This document shows, in pieces, positions 11,831-23,216 of a stretch of DNA of 64,000 bases. Made by a program: the position numbers and the translations under genes. This DNA is from Mimachlamys varia. Its lineage: Eukaryota > Mollusca > Bivalvia > Pectinida > Pectinidae. Below the pieces are notes generated by a model. That model was not told the origin of the DNA. It made no database searches and saw nothing but the letters and a program-made list of their open reading frames with translations. The stretch is from positions 49,334,401-49,398,400 of the forward strand of contig OX392527.1 of the NCBI GenBank assembly GCA_947623455.1. The letters are read 5' to 3'. The number at the start of each line of letters is the position of its first letter. Positions within the stretch are counted from its first letter, which is position 1.

Positions 11831-11988
11831 GGGACGCTTACTCTTCCGGAACACCTGGTCTTATTCTCTTGTACTTTTTCGAGGGTCTCAATGTAAATCT
11901 TTCCTTTGTTCCTATTTTGCCTTTAGTTAAATAGATTTTGAGTTCGTATTATGGTTTTGTTGACACTTTGGTATACTCTGAATGCTGA
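11831..11988 (+). mobile_element. RT-element 3'-end fragment
   Basis: Runs from GACGCTTACTCTTCCGGAAC through CTTGTACTTTTTCGAGGGTC and ATTTTGAGTTCGTATTATGG to the terminal TTTGGTATACTCTG. It is 5'-truncated. Confidence 0.85.
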
Positions 11989-12835
11989 ACATTCAATTAA
12001 GCAGAGAAAAATGAGATAAGTCCATCTATATACCATCAAGGTAGAGGATTTACATAAGCTTTAAGCCTTCCAATGCTTCGGACAATGTTACATTATTTGT
12101 CAAAAAAACTTCTTGAAATTGAAAATAATATTTCAAAATGGAGACAGGAAGCATTGCCTTTCTCACGTTGGCGCAGGTACAGATATAAAGCCGAATGAGG
12201 TGATACATAAAACAATTACGAAATTGATCACACCTGTTTCCCCAGTTAAATATGGGTAACTAGACGCCTTTTATTATATCTTTCATATATACTGCGCAAA
12301 CTAGTATTGGGTATACAATGACAATAGGGTATTCATATATTTTAATCTGACATGACATTAAATACCCAAAGATTGTTAACATGTAGAGATGGGTTTTTTC
12401 TAAATCACCCTTGGTGTATTGTCAGGGCTATGTCAGTTGATAAGTGACACTCATTAACACATTTAATTTGTTTTGTGCTGTTGATAACAAAAGAGGCACA
12501 AAGGAAAGTAATACCCTTCAATTAGTAAAGGCAATACAGATGAACCGTTTAGACCGTCGTCAAAATCCATACCACGTTATAACCAATACTTCTTGACTAA
12601 TATTGTTTGCTGGGTGTAAAAAGGCTAGACAAAGAAACTCAATATGTTATGCGTTATCGATAATAAGCACTAGATATCATAGACACCGATACAGGAATAT
12701 GTCTGGTTGGCATTTAATATGTTTTGGCCACACTACAATATGCCAATCTATATCGAAGATACCCTTTTCATTCTGTATATTCAAAGAAAATATCGTTTCT
12801 ACAGGAGAGAAACCTACGTTTACTTATGCAGTCAT
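11989..12835. other. No supported feature
   Basis: AT-rich. Two overlapping short frames near 12.6-12.9 kb run into dispersed repeat B and are not considered genes. Confidence 0.5.
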
Positions 12836-12915
12836 TGATTGAGAAACAACATCAGGCCTACTCCCTGAAATTTCATAATGAACTATCCCAACTTTGGAGT
12901 TGGAAGAGTCCAAAT
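12836..12915 (+). repeat. Dispersed repeat B, plus copy
   Basis: Contains GGCCTACTCCCTGAAATTTC and then ATAATGAACTATCCCAACTT with GGAGTTGGAAGAGTCC. It is the best-preserved copy of the family shared with 8443-8525. Confidence 0.7.
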
Positions 12916-12977
12916 TGGTAAATGAGGTTAGATATTTTCTCATAATAATTATTGTTAAGCTGATTAGTAGTGACGAA

Positions 12978-13033
12978 ACTTCAAAATTGCATAATGAACC
13001 ATCCTAATCTCTGAATTAGAAGAACACTAATGT
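12978..13033 (+). repeat. Dispersed repeat B, weak second copy
   Basis: Reads CTTCAAAATTGCATAATGAA, then CCATCCTAATCTCTGAATTA and GAAGAACACT. This parallels the unit about 140 bp upstream. Confidence 0.5.
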
Positions 13034-13099
13034 ATCATCAATAGTAGAGGAGTTTAACGGATTCAACACTGTGGGACTATCTTTTAGGTTATATTAGGT

Positions 13100-13592
13100 T
13101 ATATCTCTTTGGTGTTTACATGTCTCTGTTGATTCGTTATTCAATTGCTTGCTCTGAATATCGTGATTCTTATTATCTTTGTCGACTGCTGACATACAAA
13201 CTGACAACACTGGGATTCGAGAGATGTACAGTAGGTTGATCAGAACTATTGGCAAGTTTTATGGTCGCGTTCTTTCTCTCATTAAAATATTCTTTATCTT
13301 TGTGTGATATGAAGATGGATTTTTTTAGTATGCTCATTAGTATGCTTGCTTGTTGCGATTGCCAATGACTTGATTCTCCTTTCGAGGACTTGATGTTTAC
13401 ATGGATGTGACAAAGCTTTACATGGCGGGTGTCGTCGATGAAGCAGAAGAGATTTACTCTTTCAGAACACTTGGTCTTATTCTCTTGTACTTCTACAGGG
13501 GTTTCCATGTAGATATTCTCTTTTTCGTATTTGTTTCTAGTGTAATCGATTTTGAGTTTTGGTTTTGGTGACGCTTCGGTATTCTCTATTTT
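13100..13592 (+). mobile_element. RT-element 3' fragment with degraded RT C-terminus
   Basis: The plus strand first reads degraded RT C-terminal codons (GVYMS, then LIRYS, then RLLTYKLTT), homologous to the minus-strand RT fragment at 22.2-22.8 kb. It then carries the whole shared 3' region to GGTATTCTC near 13585. At the codon following YMS this copy has CTG, where the 22.4-kb copy has TAG. A stop and small changes soon after TTLGFERC make it non-functional. It is the second most complete copy in the window. Confidence 0.8.
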
Positions 13593-14139
13593 TCTATACT
13601 TCTGTTTACTCCATAATACAATATAGCTATTTATCACATGATTAGCCTTGTTATGCAGTGAATATCCTCATGTCATGTTTTTATTTTTGCTTTTAACACA
13701 TTCGTAATATGACCTATCGACCTAACAGCTTGTGATTGACTGTAAATGTCCTTGTTCTTATCGTGACGTCATGCCTAGGTCAGTTACATGACGTCTTTGA
13801 CTTCTGCACTGGAGTCGAAATGGCAACGTTTAACATTTCAATGATGTATTAATTAAAATTTACTCTTTACACGAATAAAAACCATAAATTTTGATAATGT
13901 GATAAAAAAATGACATGCGGTTAACAATTTAAATGAGATCGATGCCAATCGTCACGAATTTTTCAATTTAGCTCGTGAAAGGCTCGCTAAATTTAAGAAT
14001 CATTAGACTCGTTTCTTAAATCACATATGGAATGGAAACTCATGTCAAATTCTGTATTATACAATTATGGACTATTTACTTGGTTAATATTCTGTGATAT
14101 TGACCAGAAGGAATATATAACTGTATATTAGGATGTATT
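13593..14139. other. No supported feature
   Basis: AT-rich. Contains two ACGTCAT/TGACGTC-type strings near 13763-13795 but nothing else supported. Confidence 0.5.
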
Positions 14140-14570
14140 TAATCTTAGTTCAAATCTAGTCTGTCCATCAATTAAGCACTTCATTTCAGTCCATATTACA
14201 GTTTGTTGATCAATTAGGCATTTTTTTATTTTATTTTTATCAAACAATGCTCCATGAACAAGGAAGAGCTGTGTTGTTTTCATAAATAATATGTCTATCC
14301 TGAAGTAGCATTTTATTTTGGCCAATAAATCAGTTAATCTTATCAATTTAGTCTATAAATTAAGCAGTATTTCATTTTAGTATGTAAATTGAACTGTATT
14401 TCGTTTAAATCTATCAAGTATTTTGTTTTACATGTAGTCGATCAATTACGCGATATTTCGTTTTAGTAAAAGTCTTTTAATTAATCAATATTATTTTTAA
14501 GTCTATCAATTAACCTGTATTTTGTTTCAGTCTATCAAACAGGAATTCCGTCAGGTAGCTTTTATTTAAG
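14140..14570 (+). repeat. Degenerate 36-40-bp minisatellite
   Basis: The phrase AGTCTATCAATTAA followed by GTATTTCGTTTTAG, in variants, recurs roughly every 36-40 bp. It is clearest at 14350-14560, with older copies upstream. Strong divergence between units indicates an old array. Confidence 0.6.
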
Positions 14571-14825
14571 TCCATAAAACCGAAATATAATGAGCATGTA
14601 CATTAACAATGAAAAGGGGAACTTTGCGACATTATTCTAGTCTGTCATTAAGCTCTTCATGAAAAAAGTTCAATGAACTGTTTAAATCTATTTTGCAATT
14701 TTATCCATTGCAATGATTTTTCATTTTATCCTTATTTAAACCTTAAACAGATTTGCGGGGCCCTATCGACAGCGAAGATATTTCAATGACGAGCCTTCAT
14801 GTGTGTGGTGTAAGAGTGCACAGTG

Positions 14826-15175
14826 GAAAATGTACAAGAGAATAAGACCAGGTGTTCTGGAAGAATAAGCGTCTTTTGCGTCATTGACGACACCTGCAAT
14901 GTACATCTAGGTCACATCCAGGTCAATGTCTCGTCCTCAAAGTGAGAACTTCGATATCGTTCTCAATCACAACAAGTAGGCATACTAATGATCATTTTTA
15001 AACACGTCCATCTTCACTTCATACAAGGATACAGCATTTTCCACAGTGCCTACAATAAAAGTTGCTTATAATCTTCATCAACCTGCTTTTCTCGAATTCC
15101 TGTGCCGTTATTTATTTCGTCAGCAGCCGACATATATCCAGATAGTAAGAGAGAATTGGTAGAATTTAGGACGAG
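14826..15175 (-). mobile_element. RT-element 3'-region fragment
   Basis: The minus strand reads the remains of the RT C-terminal codons (GTCAGCAGCC-type end, AATTCGAGAAAAGCAGGTTG), then GTGAAGATGGACGTGTTTA, GTTCTCACTTTGAGGACGAG and TTCCAGAACACCTGGTC. The last part of the tail is missing. Confidence 0.8.
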
Positions 15176-15368
15176 GTATTAAAGCATCTTTCACTGGATT
15201 GTGTTAACCTTAATCACGCGTGTAGCCTGGAAAGAAGAAGAAAATGTAAAAGGAATTATGTTGATATTATTTACGAAGCGAGTTTTCTATTTCTGATGTC
15301 AAGGCCGTTGCACTTTTGATGAAACTCCCCGAGCTTACACGGGGCTTAAAATCTGAAGTGATTTTCAA

Positions 15369-15575
15369 TTATGTATTGTACTTGCCCGCTATTTGACTAA
15401 ATGACAAGACGGGTAAAAGACGTTTCCTGATAAGCGACAACTGGTCCATTTTCACTGTCAGTTCTCTTACATTGCTGGGACTCGTGGGACTGCCGACAGT
15501 AGGATCTGGTAAAGAGCGCCTTGATTCTGAACGATGTCTGCTCTCCTCCGAGTCCTCCAGATAACACTTTGTCAT
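15369..15575 (-). other. Candidate Ser/Arg-rich exon
   Basis: A 68-codon minus-strand frame has a composition unlike the surrounding AT-rich sequence. It is rich in S, R, E and P (SEESRHRSESRRS, then TVGSPTSPSN) and has normal codon usage. Internally AGCAAT/GTAAGAG could be a splice donor, which would end the exon after SPSN. No start site or partner exon is visible, and no family is recognised. It could be a disordered segment of a real host protein or simply a chance frame. Confidence 0.25.
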
Positions 15576-16837
15576 ATCGTATGTCGTTACAAGAAAGCTC
15601 TCATAATGAGAGAATCGACGTCTGAAAAAAGGTTTCCATGCGTTATATTGATGTCCTTTGCGACTAAATACAGTGTGTCCTTTTTGAAAGATCTTGCTTG
15701 AGATTCATATTCAGGTCTAATGGTCAAACATCAAGGTCACTGTTACTATAAATGGAACGTTAACTGGCGTCCAAATATAGGTATCTTTGTCTATTATTCT
15801 TGTTTATTTGGAAAAGTATTTTTAATGGAAATATGTTTTTGTCTCGTTATAGAGTTATCTTTTCACTATTGGCTGCACATCAACACATCCGCGTCTGTGG
15901 GATTCTTGTTTCTAGTTAGAGGTAAACTAAAGCTATAGTGCAAGAGTATATAGATTTCAATATTCTAGTTGACGTAACTATGAACATCCAAATGACTCTC
16001 CATATGTGTAATGTATTGCGTATATCGCTATGTTGATGTAAGTAAGTAGATAGTAACGGATATAAAAATAAGACCTACAGTCATTCAAAACGATTCATTA
16101 GTGGCTGTAGTTTGGTTTTGGACTGTTGGTGCCTGGTTCAGGAGAACAAATTTTGCAGTAGAATAAAATCATGTGATCATTCAGTCTTACCACGTTCTGC
16201 CATTTCGACAAAAACAACTTTGTAGATAAGATGAAGACGTGTTCAGACTTCTTTTAATTACATGACGTAAACACAAATGGAAGATTCCAGCTGTGTGCGA
16301 GATGCTAGTGTTTCAAGATGACCTTTGAAAATCATTTTCGAATTTTTTTTTTAATGTATGTGTCAGATGTGGCAAAAAAAGATTAACATACCATGTCTTA
16401 GATATCACCATTATTCACCCCTCAGTTTATTGCGTAATTAAGACCTGTTTTCAATATGGATAATTTGTTTGCATATAAACGTTTCAATGTAATTTTGATG
16501 TGTTTTACAATCGTTTAACAAGAAGTCTCTTTGATATTTTCATCTAAAATTATCAAGTTATGCATACCTTTTTTTCTGGTTTTTATCATATCAATCAGTA
16601 TTCATCCTCCAACTTTTGAGTCTTTTTTATCAAGTAAGGAACAGAAACGAGCTCAATATTCCATATGGTGATTGCTTTTCTGAGCATGCAGGTGTCAGAT
16701 TGAAATGTCTTCATTACAGTTGTGGTCTTTTGACAAAGTCGCTTTTAGAGACTCAACTGAAAGTTAAATAGGGGAGACAGAAGATATTTAGAAATTTGAT
16801 AAATAATTGTTTACCTTTAGCTAAATTATACAAAAGG
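15576..16837. other. No supported feature
   Basis: AT-rich, with one 72-codon plus-strand frame rich in hydrophobic residues and no supporting context. Confidence 0.5.
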
Positions 16838-17145
16838 AATAATAGCATACTAATCTCATTTTTTTCGTATTACAAAAATTTGAAATTAAACAGAACTAGT
16901 TTAATTTTACTTCTAAATTCATAAATTAAAGGGGAATTACGCACCTTACCCTTCTGCTTCTACATAAGTTTGGAAATTTTTGATTCCCACCTTTTGTCGT
17001 CTAGCATCACTGAAGAGTTCTAGGAGGACGAAACAGATGTATGGTGCAGTTTTATTCATTTTTCGGCATACTGTATCTATAACTAATTTTAAAAGGTGCA
17101 TCATGTGTGTGTTACGTCATCTTTTAAAACTATTAAAACCAATGC
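16838..17145 (+). mobile_element. Retrozyme-like repeat, copy 1
   Basis: About 300 bp long. The order is ACTTCTAAATTCATAAATTA, GGGG, CTTACCCTTCTGCTTCTAC, GATTCCCACCTTTTG, the hammerhead motif, GTGCAGTTTTATTC, CGGCATACTGTATCTA, AAAAGGTGCATCATGTGTG and GTTACGTCATCTTT. The same order is found at 27905-28075, 28135-28440, 33405-33641 (minus) and 36527-36735. It encodes no protein. Presence of a self-cleaving motif in a short dispersed non-coding repeat is the hallmark of retrozymes and of Penelope-associated hammerheads. Confidence 0.8.
17004..17047 (+). ncRNA. Type I hammerhead ribozyme, intact consensus
   Basis: All invariant positions are present. Core strand CTGAAGA has C3, U4, G5, A6, variable N7, G8 and A9. 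Stem II is GTTCT/AGGAC with a 3-nt loop AGG. G12-A13-A14 follows. Stem III is ACA/TGT closing a 2-nt GA loop, with the A15.1-U16.1 pair. The cleavage-site nucleotide H17 is A. Stem I is GCATCA pairing with TGGTGC (six pairs, one G-U). Stem III is very short, as in known metazoan type I hammerheads, which are thought to cleave best as dimers or in longer transcripts. Predicted cleavage is after 17041. Confidence 0.8.
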
Positions 17146-17317
17146 GTCTTTTAAATATCTAACCTTTTAGTATGACGTTCATCTCTTTTTGTTTACGTCT
17201 ATCTGAATGTTGTTTGGTTCCAAATGACTTTACTTTTTGACTTCCCAAAATTTAATGCAATAATAATCAAGTGCAAAATGTGTTGGATATACGGACAGCA
17301 AAGTGATTTCGGTTTTT

Positions 17318-17678
17318 CAGTAAAGTTCTGCTGACAAACAAACTGAAACACAAGGATTCGAGAGATGCAGTTTGATCAGAACTATGGGCAAGTTTTATGG
17401 TCGCTATCTTTGTCTCATTGAGAAATATTATGTATCTTTAAGTGATATGAAGATGGAAGTTTTTGAGTATGCTCATCATATTAGTGTGTTTACTGGTTGT
17501 GATAGATAAAGATAATCGGTTCTCATTTTTAGAACTTGATGTTTACTTGGATATGACAAAGATTTACATGGCGGGTGTCGTTGATGAAGCAGAAGACGCT
17601 TACTCCTCCGGAACACCTGGTCTAATCGATTTTGAGTTTGGATTAAGTTTTTGTTAACGCTTCAGTATTCTCTTATTT
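17318..17678 (+). mobile_element. RT-element 3' fragment with internal deletion
   Basis: Starts in RT C-terminal codons (CTGCTGACAAACAAACTGAA, then AAGGATTCGAGAGATGCAG) and continues SLSDMKM-type codons, GAACTTGATGTTTAC and ACATGGCGGGTGTCG. After GGAACACCTGGTCTA it jumps straight to ATCGATTTTGAGTTTGG, so about 75 bp present in other copies is missing. It ends TTCAGTATTCTC. It lies about 170 bp downstream of retrozyme copy 1. Confidence 0.85.
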
Positions 17679-18379
17679 ATTTAAAGGGTGTATGTACAAC
17701 AAAACTTCGAATTCAAATTGTTGTCTCTTACATTTTCCGGCTTGTTTATTATTTCCCCGGCCCTAATTTGTCTACAGAGAATATACTAGGAGATGAAACT
17801 GAAAAAAGAAACGATAGTGTTGATCTTTCGATTTTATCATTTTTAAGTATAAAAGAACTATCTAAAGTGTGTTTGGATCGGATTAAACTTTGTATCGAAT
17901 TAAACCTTGTATCGGATTAAATCCTTGCAACAATCAGTTCCATTAAAAACGAGAGTTTAGGGAGATAACACTGAAAATCTGAGAACATTCATATAAAATT
18001 GATCATCACAAAGAGATGCCACAAGATGGATTTTGGAAAAACAACATATTATCGTACATTATTCCGACAACATGTTAACCATACGTGTCTAGGGAGACAT
18101 CGCCAGAAAAAGGTTAGTAGATAAGAGAGAAAACAAACCATAAAGAATCCAAGTGTCGCAAAGGGACAGGAGATCAATATTCTTAACGGTGTTATCCATT
18201 ACAAGGCAAATAACATGAAGTTTGGTGGTGTACTTGTAATAACAGACACAGCTTTAGTCTGATAAAGGGAAATAGAGGTGTACTGTTACTCTGTCTATAA
18301 CATATCATTGAGACAAAGAATCAGTAATGTTGATCGTTTTGAAGATGAAGGTATCACGCTTATGATAGCACCTCTAACA
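17679..18379. other. No supported feature
   Basis: An 89-codon plus-strand frame begins inside the RT fragment and has no homology that I recognise. Confidence 0.5.
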
Positions 18380-18525
18380 TCTGACCCCAGGATCATGAAA
18401 CAATCTTAAGACTAAAGTTGTCTTACGTTTTGATTTAGCCAATCGAGATTAATGTTACAACGAGTAACGTGATACGTGATTGGCTAAGCACAAACTTAAG
18501 TCTAAGATTGTTTCTCGGGGTCTGA
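18380..18525. mobile_element. MITE-like inverted repeat
   Basis: The left arm begins CTGACCCCAGGATCATGAAA and includes CAATCTTAAGACTAAAG and TTAGCCAATC. The right arm is its imperfect reverse complement, with GATTGGCTAAG, CTTAAGTCTAAGATTG and CTCGGGGTCTGA. Total about 146 bp. No protein is encoded. Target-site duplications were not resolved. Confidence 0.7.
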
Positions 18526-18869
18526 TATAACATGTAAGACAACACTCAAAGAACATATATGTATTTAAACATGTTGGCCAAAGAAGTAATATCAACCGTA
18601 TATACATTATGAATATTGTGAAATCGAATTACAAAAATTGAAATTTCTTTTGTTTTATTATCACTGAATATAAAGATGTAACTACCTTTGCATGTGGAAT
18701 GCATGTTTTTCAAATAACAGTGTGGTGTGGACATATAGAGTCCCAATTGTTTGTGGTAAACGTCCTGGCCACATTAATGTTTGTTATGTAGTTGCATGGC
18801 TATCAATATAAACACTTAGATAATTATTTTGAAATTAGCCAATACATGGAATGAAATAAATATTTACAA
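18526..18869. other. No supported feature
   Basis: AT-rich. The 66-codon minus frame is unremarkable. Confidence 0.5.
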
Positions 18870-19118
18870 ATATATAAATACAAACTTTATTTCTTTTACA
18901 ACAATTATTTAACAAGTTATCCAACTTATATTAATCACTCTTCTTGGCCCGAATGTTAGCACGCAAGGGGTCTTAATGTGGGAGGAAACCAGAGTACCCG
19001 GAGAAAACCCACGTGGTCGGGCAGGTGGGCCCATACTTTTTTAACGTCCGTTCTGGGAATCGAACCCCGGCCGTCTTGGTGAAAGGCAAGTGCGCTATCC
19101 ACTGCACCACCCGATCAC
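18870..19118 (-). mobile_element. tRNA-derived SINE family 1, good copy
   Basis: On the minus strand it begins with a tRNA-like head: GATCGGGTGGTGCAGTGGAT is the A-box region, and GGTTCGATTCC (19056-19066) matches the B-box consensus exactly. Next come the conserved body ACGTGGGTTTTCTCCGGGTA, CTCTGGTTTCCTCCCACATT and AAGACCCC, and an AT-rich tail. The A and B boxes form an internal RNA polymerase III promoter. The body is shared with 34808-35040 and 8815-9000. Confidence 0.85.
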
Positions 19119-21587
19119 CCCATGAAATTAATGTTTTTTATTCTCCCTGTCCCAACCCTCTGATTCGACAGTATATTAGGATTTCGAAATGTTGTTCTTA
19201 GCCATTGCTGAATTTAAATTTGTGCTGACAATAAACAAATCCAATACACGATCCTGTAACTTTACGGCAGTTATGGTTTGCTTTGCCATCCTATTAACAA
19301 GAATAATGAAGGTATTCACGACAGAATAAATGTGTGAACGAAGGGATTACTTAAATGCACTCATCTATGTTTTTTCTTCAATAAACGTATTTGTTTAACT
19401 GTATCATGATTAAAGTTGTGTTGCAGTTTTATGTTTGTCCTGTTTTGTAATTACCTTTCAAGTCCGGCGTATCGTAATGTAAAAGATTTAACGCAAATGA
19501 TGGAATATAAAGTCAGTGGTCTGCAAAATTACCAAATTACACAGCACAATAGATATAATCACTCTCCCGTATTGGTACAACGATTGAAGTAAAATGGCAA
19601 AATGGAAACATTTGCCAATGGATTGTTTATAGGAAAGGAGTATGGCCATAGATGCTGGGGAAGCTTAAGAGATTTTAACAGTGCCGTCTCTATGAACTGT
19701 CTTATCTTGAACACTATGGTGGAAGGATTTTGGTTGACATCGGATAGCCAGCGCTACTCAATAAATTTAAGTCTAGCCGACAAACACAGAGCACAATTCA
19801 GGCATTACAAATTGAAAAATGGTTAGAAAGTACAGAAAAATGGTGTATTACATGTATCTCATTTTACCTCTGAATAGTAAGTCCACAATATCACAGGGGT
19901 TTTCAAACAAACAAGCAGTGGGTAATTGCAGGTTACTTAAATAATTTATTTCCGACCTGCAAATGTCACACTAAAGTAGCCTTGAAACTAGTTTCATTAC
20001 GCTTTACCTGGCAGATTAAAATAACATTTACATTTTATTGTGAATATTTTCTAAACTTTTTTATTTGATTTTATTCTTAATTAATTTACCTTTTTTCTCC
20101 ACTGAAAAAAAATATTGATTTTGTGAAAAATATTTGCTTGTTGAGGTATGGTGTTATCAGCGACCTTGACTTAGGTGACTTCGCTGAAAAAAATAATGGA
20201 TACAGACATTAAAACAAGAAAGACATATACCCCCTACTGAATCAAGATGGGTAGCAAATCCAATTTGCATGTTCCCTGACTTGAAAACGTTGAGTAAAAC
20301 ATCGTATTCTATAGGGCACTATCATAATTCAATCTCGCAAATAACATGTCACGTGATACAGCAACCTATCGAAATATTCTTCTAAACTGAAATACATAAA
20401 ACTGTCTGTAAGAAATCGTGATTAAATATACAACTCATATCTTGTCATTTAGATTTTACATTCTTCAACTAAATTTGATAGCCTGACTTTCAAACAAAAT
20501 CTTGCCGTATAAATCAGATCTCGCGTTACCAATAACATGATCCCACGTGACTTTCGGTAAACTACGTTAGAAGTCATGACCGGAGTCTGGATCAAATCCT
20601 AAATCGTATTTTCTTCCTAATTCTTTGCGAGAAACAAATGTCATTTCTTGTCAAGCAGGCGTCTTGTAGAGGTCACTACTGTCAATCACACTGGGGCATA
20701 GCCTCTATTTTGACTTGGAGTCGCCCGTAGTATGATAGATGAACCCGGTGATTATGTGGAGGCAAAACCGATCGATTACAAATCTTCCTCTGGTACACAG
20801 CTAATAGACACACACTGTTAGCAAATCTTCCATCGAATTTACTTAAATATGATTTGCTTGGCATTGCTCTCTTACCGATAACGAATGGTCCCAGACAAAC
20901 GGTTTGGGTTGATATTAGGTTATTTGATCATCAATCAAGTTTATCGATTGAGCGTTGTGTATATTTTGATAAATAGAGCATACAGTTATGTGTAATAAAA
21001 TGAGTTACATTTCCAAATAAGATATTAAAAAAATAATTGCGGTTGATGTACATTAAAATAATGTTACTATAGAAGTAGCATAGTAGAAATAGCATTGAAG
21101 GAGCCCCTATTTGTCTCCCGTTATTAAACATTCAAAATTGTTTATCATATACGACCAATAAGCCTAGGGCTTCCCCATATCGGCGGATAATCTTTTTACT
21201 CTTCTGCAAATAAAATTGACACAATTGTTTCATTGCCAAAAAATACAATTAAGTGAGTTAATTCCTTCCAACTCCGCGTGTATTTCTTCAGCTATTCCCC
21301 TAAACAACACTGAATCATGGTCAACGGGACGCTTGATAGGGTTTATCAAAGAGAGACGTATGCACCGAGTTTTCTCCGGATAACAAATCGCTGTGACCGA
21401 AAAAAACGTTTTGACTCTTTCACCACTACAGCAAAAAATGAACGAAAAGCTCAAAAGAATAAACATGGCAATTCATAATTTATATAGGTATATCAGTGGG
21501 TAATAGATTTACCTGTTTGATGACTTTACGTAAGGGAAATGTATTCCTCTAGTCAAGTAATTGTAACATCTTGTAAAAAAAATAATC
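19119..21587. other. Long stretch, no supported feature
   Basis: About 2.5 kb of AT-rich sequence. Short frames at 19602, 20682, 20931 and 21230 show no domains, conserved motifs or splice context that I can support. No dispersed family member was recognised. Confidence 0.5.
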
Positions 21588-21743
21588 AGAGAATACCAAA
21601 GCGTCAATAAAAAACATAATCCGAACTCAAACTCGATTAAACTAGAGGCAAATAGGAGCAAAGGAATGATTGACATGGAGACCCTCGTAAAAGTACAAGA
21701 GAATAAGACCATGTGTTCCGGAAGATAAAGCGTCTTCTGTAAT
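21588..21743 (-). mobile_element. RT-element 3'-end fragment
   Basis: On the minus strand it runs from GCTTTATCTTCCGGAACACA through TTGTACTTTTACGAGGGTC to the terminal TTTGGTATTCTCTG. It is in the same orientation as, and 170 bp from, the larger copy at 21913-22790, but separated from it by unrelated sequence, so it is a separate insertion or a rearranged duplicate. Confidence 0.85.
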
Positions 21744-21912
21744 ATCGTTTTCATTTCTAGACCTGCAGGGGAGATTATTTCGTCAAAAAATCGGTTTTGC
21801 CATATATTCTTATGTACAATTTTATTTTGGTGGTTAATTCCCAAATATCTGTGGTTTACCTGTCTTCAGAATAAGTTGTATTAATTTGATATCATGATAC
21901 CCGTATATAAAA

Positions 21913-22790
21913 TAAGAGAATACCGAAGCGTCAACATCTTCATAATCCAAACTCAAAATCGATTAAACCAGGGGCAAAATTTGAACAAAGGAAAGATTTA
22001 CATGGAGACCCTTGTAAAAGTACAAGATAATAAGACCAGGTGTTCCAGAAGAGTAAGCGTCTTCTGCGTCATCGACGACACCCGCCATGTATATCTTTGT
22101 CACATCCAAGTAAACATCAAGTTCTCAAAATGAGAACCGAGTATCATTGTCAATCACAACAAGTAAACACACTAATGAGCATACTCAAAAACGTCCATCT
22201 TCATATCACTTAAGATACAGAATGTTTCTCGATAAGACAAAGATGGCGACCATAAAACTTGCCCATAGTACTGATCAACCTGCATCTCTCGAATCCTTGT
22301 GTTGTTAGTTTGTTTGTCAGCAGTCGACATCGATCACGAAAATCCCGATATTTAGAGCAAGCCCTGGAATACCGAATCAACTACGACATGTAAACACCAT
22401 AGGTTGGAGAAGTAGGGATGTTACTATCAAGAAATGGAAAGTTAACGATCGGAAAATTGAAATCATCACGTTTATCGTATAGCTTTGTAGTAAGCTGTCC
22501 ATGTTTGTCGTAGTTTAAGTAGAGATCGAGGTAAGCAGTTGATGTTGAAGAGTCTGTTGTGTCCTTTATTTCAAGTTCAGAAGGGTATATACGATCGACG
22601 TGGTCAGCAAACTTCTTGTTGTTTATAGACAACACATCGTCGTTATATCTGAAAGTGAAATTAAAAGATTTGGCATGGTTTCTGTTACCTGTCCTGATTA
22701 GCTCCTCCACATATTCAGCCTCGTACAAGTTATACCGTTTCAGTAAGACGGAACCTTTTAACTTGTGATTAGTGATAAGTTAACCTTGGC
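21913..22790 (-). mobile_element. RT retroelement, longest copy in window, 5'-truncated
   Basis: Contains the RT pseudogene (22205-22787) followed on the minus strand by the complete shared 3' untranslated region, ending TTCGGTATTCTC near 21913. All other copies in the window are shorter versions of this 3' part. That is the signature of target-primed, 5'-truncated retrotransposition. The element class is not settled. The RT resembles families widespread in invertebrates and may be Penelope-like or another non-LTR type. No endonuclease domain is seen downstream of the RT. Confidence 0.8.
22205..22787 (-). pseudogene. Reverse transcriptase fragment, broken
   Basis: A polymerase fragment of a retroelement that would copy RNA into DNA. 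The open part (22381-22728, extendable upstream to about 22787 without an ATG) contains FTFRYNDDVLS, the RT catalytic box with the paired aspartates. It is followed by LEIKDTT, YLDLYL and LYDKRDDFNFPIVNFPF, which are diagnostic of one invertebrate RT family. The frame is interrupted by TAG directly after TYGVYMS. The homologous reading then resumes in the same frame (LIRYSRACS, then LLTNKLTTQGFER, then KFYGRHLCLIEKH), so the stop looks like a CAG-to-TAG point mutation. A 1-bp loss near 22211 ends the frame at HSVS, where other copies continue SLSDM. The N-terminal half of the RT is absent. The box reads YNDD, whereas family members usually have a hydrophobic residue at that second position. 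Confidence 0.8.
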
Positions 22791-23216
22791 AGAGTCTTAC
22801 CATGATGGTTTCTGTAAGTAATATGCAAAACAATAAACAACTTGTTATACCTGTGTTTGTGAATTTGATGTGATATGAACCTGTGAAAGAGATAAAGACC
22901 TCGAATTCTCCTCGGTCAATATATTTTTTCATTTGCCATCACACAACTCAATAACTGTTTTATTAGATGCTCTACTCGGGGTTCTGATTTTCCCATGTTT
23001 ATTTTTCTGCTTTGTGTAACGTATCTCGTTCGTTCCGGTCTAACTGCAAAAGCGTTTAAGACTATTTCGGGATTTTTCATTACAGGTTTTTTTTTAAGAA
23101 ATCAGTTATTCAACGAACAACCAGTCCACATGATATTTTTGAGGACTGGTGACGTGCATCGAATCCGACCTCTGTATTATTTCATTGTAATTCATTGTGA
23201 ATGAAAATGTTGTTAT
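22791..23216. other. No supported feature
   Basis: AT-rich; no repeat or frame recognised apart from a 69-codon plus frame with a hydrophobic start and no context. Confidence 0.5.

Noticed and set aside
13173..13637. 154-residue minus-strand gene
   Set aside because: Antisense of an RT-family 3' fragment. The same peptide text appears opposite other copies (for instance near 21.9 and 8.3 kb).
19013..19201. 62-residue plus-strand gene
   Set aside because: Antisense of the SINE body at 18870-19118.
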